A stretch of DNA of 64,000 nucleotides from Cyanobacteria bacterium SZAS LIN-3 (GTDB lineage Bacteria; Cyanobacteriota; Vampirovibrionia; Obscuribacterales; Obscuribacteraceae). The stretch covers positions 1 to 64,000 of the forward strand of contig JAFEAV010000024.1 of NCBI GenBank assembly GCA_018266215.1. The letters run 5' to 3'. Shown piece by piece: positions 63,445 to 64,000 of the stretch; position 1 is the first letter of the stretch, and every line of letters starts with the position of its first letter. The notes beneath the pieces were generated by a model, which searched no databases, was not told where the DNA came from, and saw nothing but the letters and a program-made list of their open reading frames with translations. A program made the position numbers and the translations under genes.

Positions 63445-64000
63445 TCAGCGAATGATCTCGCAGTCACTGAGCCACTTGGTCAACTCCACCAGGCCCGGAT
63501 ACGTGACCTGGGTACTGCGCAGCCAGAGCTCCTTGAGGTCCGAAAGCCTGGCCACATGAGTCAAACCAACATCATCAATATTTGTGCAATTGAGCCGGAG
63601 CCGCTCGAGCGCCTTCATGTCCTTGAGGCGACTGAGACCGCGGTTGGTTATCTGTGTGAAAGAGAGGCTGAGCGTCTTCAGGGACTTGAGGGAGACTAAA
63701 TGCTTCAGCCCTTCGTCGCCTATGCGCGTATCATCAAGTACCAGCTCTTCCAGGCTGCTGAGACCGGCCAGGTGTGCCAGCCCGCTGTCGGTGATGCCGG
63801 TGGAAGATAGATTCAGTTTAGACAGGCGGCTGAGGCCGGTTAAGTTGCTTATCCCCTCATCGCCAACGGCCGTGCAACTTATGTCCAGCTCACTCAAACC
63901 GGTCAGGCGAACAAGGTGCTCCAGCTCCTGATTGCTCACATCGGAGCCCAGGAAAGAGATGCTGAACAGGTCAAAGGGGTCAAGATTGGTCAGCGGCCCC
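63445..64000 (-). CDS. Leucine-rich-repeat protein (5' end outside window)
   Basis: The C-terminal 184 residues of a longer protein; the frame stays open to the window edge, and GTG 63939 lies inside a repeat, so it is not the likely start. At least six 24-residue LRR units are seen, each of the form GLxxLxxLxxLxxLxLxxTxIT/D, e.g. GLAHLAGLSSLEELVLDDT and GLKHLVSLKSLKTLSLSFT. The units are close to the bacterial GALA/RI-like kind and form a curved binding surface. The remainder and any signal peptide are upstream of the window. Confidence 0.8.
   Translation of the reverse strand, partial: GPLTNLDPFDLFSISFLGSDVSNQELEHLVRLTGLSELDISCTAVGDEGISNLTGLSRLSKLNLSSTGITDSGLAHLAGLSSLEELVLDDTRIGDEGLKHLVSLKSLKTLSLSFTQITNRGLSRLKDMKALERLRLNCTNIDDVGLTHVARLSDLKELWLRSTQVTYPGLVELTKWLSDCEIIR

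Noticed and set aside
1..64000. CRISPR array, insertion sequences, rRNA, tmRNA or riboswitch
   Set aside because: I saw no regularly spaced repeats, no transposase motifs and no recognisable structured RNA besides tRNA-Pro. A covariance-model search would be the decisive test.

Overview
The window is a dense bacterial chromosome segment, GC-rich over most of its length. It carries one tRNA gene, about 50 supportable protein genes and no rRNA, CRISPR array, insertion sequence or prophage. Many proteins have Sec-type signal peptides or single membrane anchors, and ATG, GTG and TTG starts are all used. Two-component regulators, TPR proteins, a SpoIID/LytB protein, SH3b proteins, a penicillin-acylase/DUF3160 pair and several large unrecognised secreted proteins recall non-photosynthetic relatives of cyanobacteria (Vampirovibrionia/Obscuribacterales-like). 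This placement is an inference from gene style, with modest confidence; no rRNA or ribosomal-protein marker is present.

Region by region. 1-3020 is a visibly AT-richer accessory stretch with an AAA ATPase/TOPRIM-like pair, a small zinc-ribbon protein and about 1 kb of decayed or empty sequence. It abuts the 3' end of a tRNA-Pro(UGG) gene, as an integrated island would. 3138-16557 holds a zinc-ribbon/SH3b membrane protein, a class II aldolase with a histidine phosphatase, two paralogous small membrane proteins, a TPR-CHAT protease-like protein followed by a cupin, a low-complexity secreted protein, an OmpR-type regulator, SpoIID and a TPR protein. 16779-29648 is a six-gene minus-strand run: a PAS/GAF hybrid histidine kinase, a penicillin-acylase-like hydrolase with Cys at the nucleophile position, a DUF3160 protein, a small secreted protein, a kinase-fold receptor lacking catalytic residues, and a LigB/DODA dioxygenase. 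29770-43439 holds a uridine-kinase-like enzyme, a DUF2142-type membrane protein, an AAA ATPase followed by a divergent sigma factor, an SbcC/Rad50 ATPase, a membrane spermidine-synthase-like protein, a response regulator and a J-like/GspE-N-like protein. 43579-51016 is mostly housekeeping (rsmG, malQ, purB) plus a UspA/cupredoxin pair. 51368-54815 has an AbiTii-like protein, a metzincin protease, a secreted protein and a proteasome-like Ntn hydrolase with a basic tail. 54838-58659 is a shikimate cluster (aroA divergent from aroC-aroB). 58750-64000 has an ECF sigma/zinc anti-sigma/membrane protein operon, an uncalled 42-residue membrane protein, a Lys-rich secreted protein, a threonine-dehydratase-like enzyme and a leucine-rich-repeat gene cut by the window edge.

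Functionally the segment mixes core metabolism (aromatic amino acids, purines, glycogen/maltodextrin) with many envelope and signalling proteins. The less ordinary parts are the six-gene kinase/acylase/DUF3160/pseudokinase/dioxygenase cluster, the proteasome-like hydrolase with a histone-H1-like tail, the AAA/TOPRIM pair beside tRNA-Pro, and the AAA-sigma pair.
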